Shown: positions 5,409 to 6,557 of the stretch, in pieces
How the letters are laid out: each line of letters starts with the position of its first letter
How positions within the stretch are numbered: the first letter of the stretch is position 1
The notes under the pieces: generated by a model
Told to the model about the DNA's origin: nothing
What the model saw: only the letters and a program-made list of their open reading frames with translations
Databases searched by the model: none
Assembly (NCBI GenBank): GCA_025929805.1
Contig: JAICPP010000182.1
Location: 1 to 6,557 of the forward strand
Origin: Gemmatimonadales bacterium
GTDB taxonomy: Bacteria; Gemmatimonadota; Gemmatimonadetes; Gemmatimonadales; GWC2-71-9
Length of the DNA stretch: 6,557 nucleotides
Direction: 5' to 3'
Program-made: the position numbers and the translations under genes

Positions 5409-6296
5409 TCACTCGTCCTGGTGCCGCTTTCGCCGGGCCGGATCCCTTTCGCTGCCGGGGCGGACCAGCTCAATGGTGCCCTGAAAGGACTCGAGCGTTA
5501 CCTGAGCGCTGCCGGACCCCAGCGTAAAGCTGAAGCCTTTCCCTTTCCGGGTGCCGCGTAACGGGACCGGGAACTCGGACTCGAACTCACCGCTGAAGGT
5601 AGAAACCGCTACGCTGGCGCTGGCGCCCTCGGCGACGGTGAGGCTGAGATCCCCGTTGTGGGTGGAGAGCGCATAGCGGCCGCCGGCGCGGATCGGGCCG
5701 GAATACCAGATGTCGCCGTTGACGGTGCTGGCGTCAACGCTGCTGGCGTCGACCACCTGGAGTGCAATGTCCCCATTGACGGTTTGCGCCACGACATCGC
5801 CGGAGCTGTTCGCGACCTGCACGTCCTCGTTGACAGAGTTCACGCTGATTCGTCCCTTCGCGCCCCGCAGCACGATCGATCCCTGCACCGAGCGCAGCGA
5901 GATGAGACCCTCACCGCCGCTGACATCGACCTCGCCTTCTACGGTCTCCACTGATATCGGAGCTCTAGAGCCTTCCACTTTCACGCTGGTGTTGACACCG
6001 GAGACGGTCAGGGCCATCCAGGGCGGCGCGCTGACGCGAAGCTCGATCTCTGCCGCCGGCCCATGCCGCCCTTGAGTGCGGACGGCTACAGCGGTGGCGC
6101 TGCCGGACACTTCCACCCGGTCCCGCCCGGAGGTGGATGCCTCGACCCGTACGGCATTTCGGTTCCAGGCCCGCACCGTGACCTCGCCGCCGAAGGCGTT
6201 GACGTCGAGCCGCTGCCCGCGACCGACGTTCAACGTCGTATCGATCTGCTGGGCGGCAGTCAGTGCCAGAGTAGCGGTCACCAGTGCGAGCAACAC
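5409..6296 (-). CDS. Secreted DUF4097-family beta-solenoid protein
   Basis: The 295-residue protein carries the DUF4097 fold, a repetitive beta structure found in many bacterial envelope proteins of unknown biochemical role. A Sec-type hydrophobic N-terminus ends near AAQQ (about residue 15). It lacks the usual basic residues, perhaps because the start is slightly off: the only upstream in-frame codons before a stop are K-D-R-N. GTG 6296 is chosen because AAAGGA lies seven bases upstream. The core shows regular rungs: TVEGEVDV (118), SVQGSIVL (136), SVNEDVQV (154), TVNGDIAL (172), exactly 18 residues apart, then TVNGDIWY (191), THNGDL (212), TFSGEF (233) and SFQGTI (270). The tail is basic and acidic (DPARRKRHQDE). 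It starts 12 nt after the upstream gene ends, and its ribosome site abuts that stop codon, so the two are coupled. Function is unknown; a surface or periplasmic scaffold or stress sensor is plausible. Confidence 0.85.
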   Translation of the reverse strand: MLLALVTATLALTAAQQIDTTLNVGRGQRLDVNAFGGEVTVRAWNRNAVRVEASTSGRDRVEVSGSATAVAVRTQGRHGPAAEIELRVSAPPWMALTVSGVNTSVKVEGSRAPISVETVEGEVDVSGGEGLISLRSVQGSIVLRGAKGRISVNSVNEDVQVANSSGDVVAQTVNGDIALQVVDASSVDASTVNGDIWYSGPIRAGGRYALSTHNGDLSLTVAEGASASVAVSTFSGEFESEFPVPLRGTRKGKGFSFTLGSGSAQVTLESFQGTIELVRPGSERDPARRKRHQDE

Positions 6297-6308
6297 GTTG
6301 CGATCCTT

Positions 6309-6557
6309 TCAGCTCACGGGAACGAGGGCCGCGGCTTGACGCAGCAGATCGAGTTTCCGCCGCATCGTTTCGGCCAGATGGGTATTCAGATACAGGTTGG
6401 CGGAATCGGCTTCGAGCGCTCGCTGAGCGTCTGCGATTGCCCGATCGATCGCGGCCAGGTTCTGCTCGATCACTTTGATCGTGGTGCTGTCCAGCTTGCC
6501 CCGGCCTTGCTCCAGTACCCGCTCGAGGTCGGCCACGGCGGCTGCATAGCTCTGAGA
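6309..6557 (-). CDS. C-terminal part of a probable zinc-finger anti-sigma factor (partial, runs off the window)
   Basis: Only the last 82 residues are inside the window; the frame is open to the edge, beginning ...SQSYAAAVADLERVLE. A GTG at 6536 is internal and not a credible start. The fragment is alpha-helical and charged: a helix with LERVLEQGRGKLD, then TIKVIEQNLAAIDRAIADA, then LNTHLAETMRRKLDLLRQAA, ending VPVS. I recognise this pattern as the C-terminal region of zf-HC2-type anti-sigma proteins that precede DUF4097 genes in Gemmatimonadota and Acidobacteriota, usually after an ECF sigma factor gene. The zinc finger and transmembrane segment would lie outside the window, so the assignment rests on the tail and on the neighbour. 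Confidence 0.6.
   Translation of the reverse strand, partial: SQSYAAAVADLERVLEQGRGKLDSTTIKVIEQNLAAIDRAIADAQRALEADSANLYLNTHLAETMRRKLDLLRQAAALVPVS

Overview
The window is GC-rich bacterial chromosome with Gram-negative envelope genes throughout: lipoprotein signal peptides, an OmpA-type peptidoglycan anchor, an outer-membrane barrel and several Sec-secreted proteins. The pairing of a putative anti-sigma tail with a DUF4097 protein, and the overall protein style, suggest Gemmatimonadota or a nearby phylum such as Acidobacteriota. That is an impression from sequence style; no marker gene here settles it. I see no mobile element, CRISPR array or rRNA.

Left block, plus strand (1-1474). A GC-rich hairpin at 25-50 probably ends an upstream unit. 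A tRNA-Pro(GGG) gene (166-239) has a good -10 box in front of it. It is followed after only 55 nt by a lipoprotein FKBP-type peptidyl-prolyl isomerase (295-762), then by an OmpA/Pal-like lipoprotein with a coiled-coil stalk (803-1474). These three may share a transcript.

Central block, minus strand (5023 down to 1488). Four genes are tightly packed in one direction: two paralogous secreted beta-rich proteins, a two-domain immunoglobulin-like protein resembling periplasmic pilus chaperones, and a secreted outer-membrane beta-barrel-like protein with a C-terminal carboxypeptidase-regulatory-like domain. The order subunit-subunit-chaperone-barrel is that of a chaperone-usher fimbrial operon, but the 'usher' is much smaller than classical ushers and the subunits have no mature cysteines. 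I read this as a compact, divergent chaperone-usher-like surface-fibre system. This is the most interesting content of the window. Its 385-bp upstream region contains a perfect 10-bp inverted repeat whose downstream arm includes the ribosome binding site of the first subunit gene, and a second element that could pair with the same site. This suggests control at translation.

Right block, minus strand (6557 down to 5409). This holds the C-terminal end of a gene that leaves the window, probably a zinc-finger anti-sigma protein, followed 12 nt later by a secreted DUF4097 protein with a clear 18-residue solenoid repeat. The block ends upstream of the fibre operon, and both blocks are transcribed leftward.
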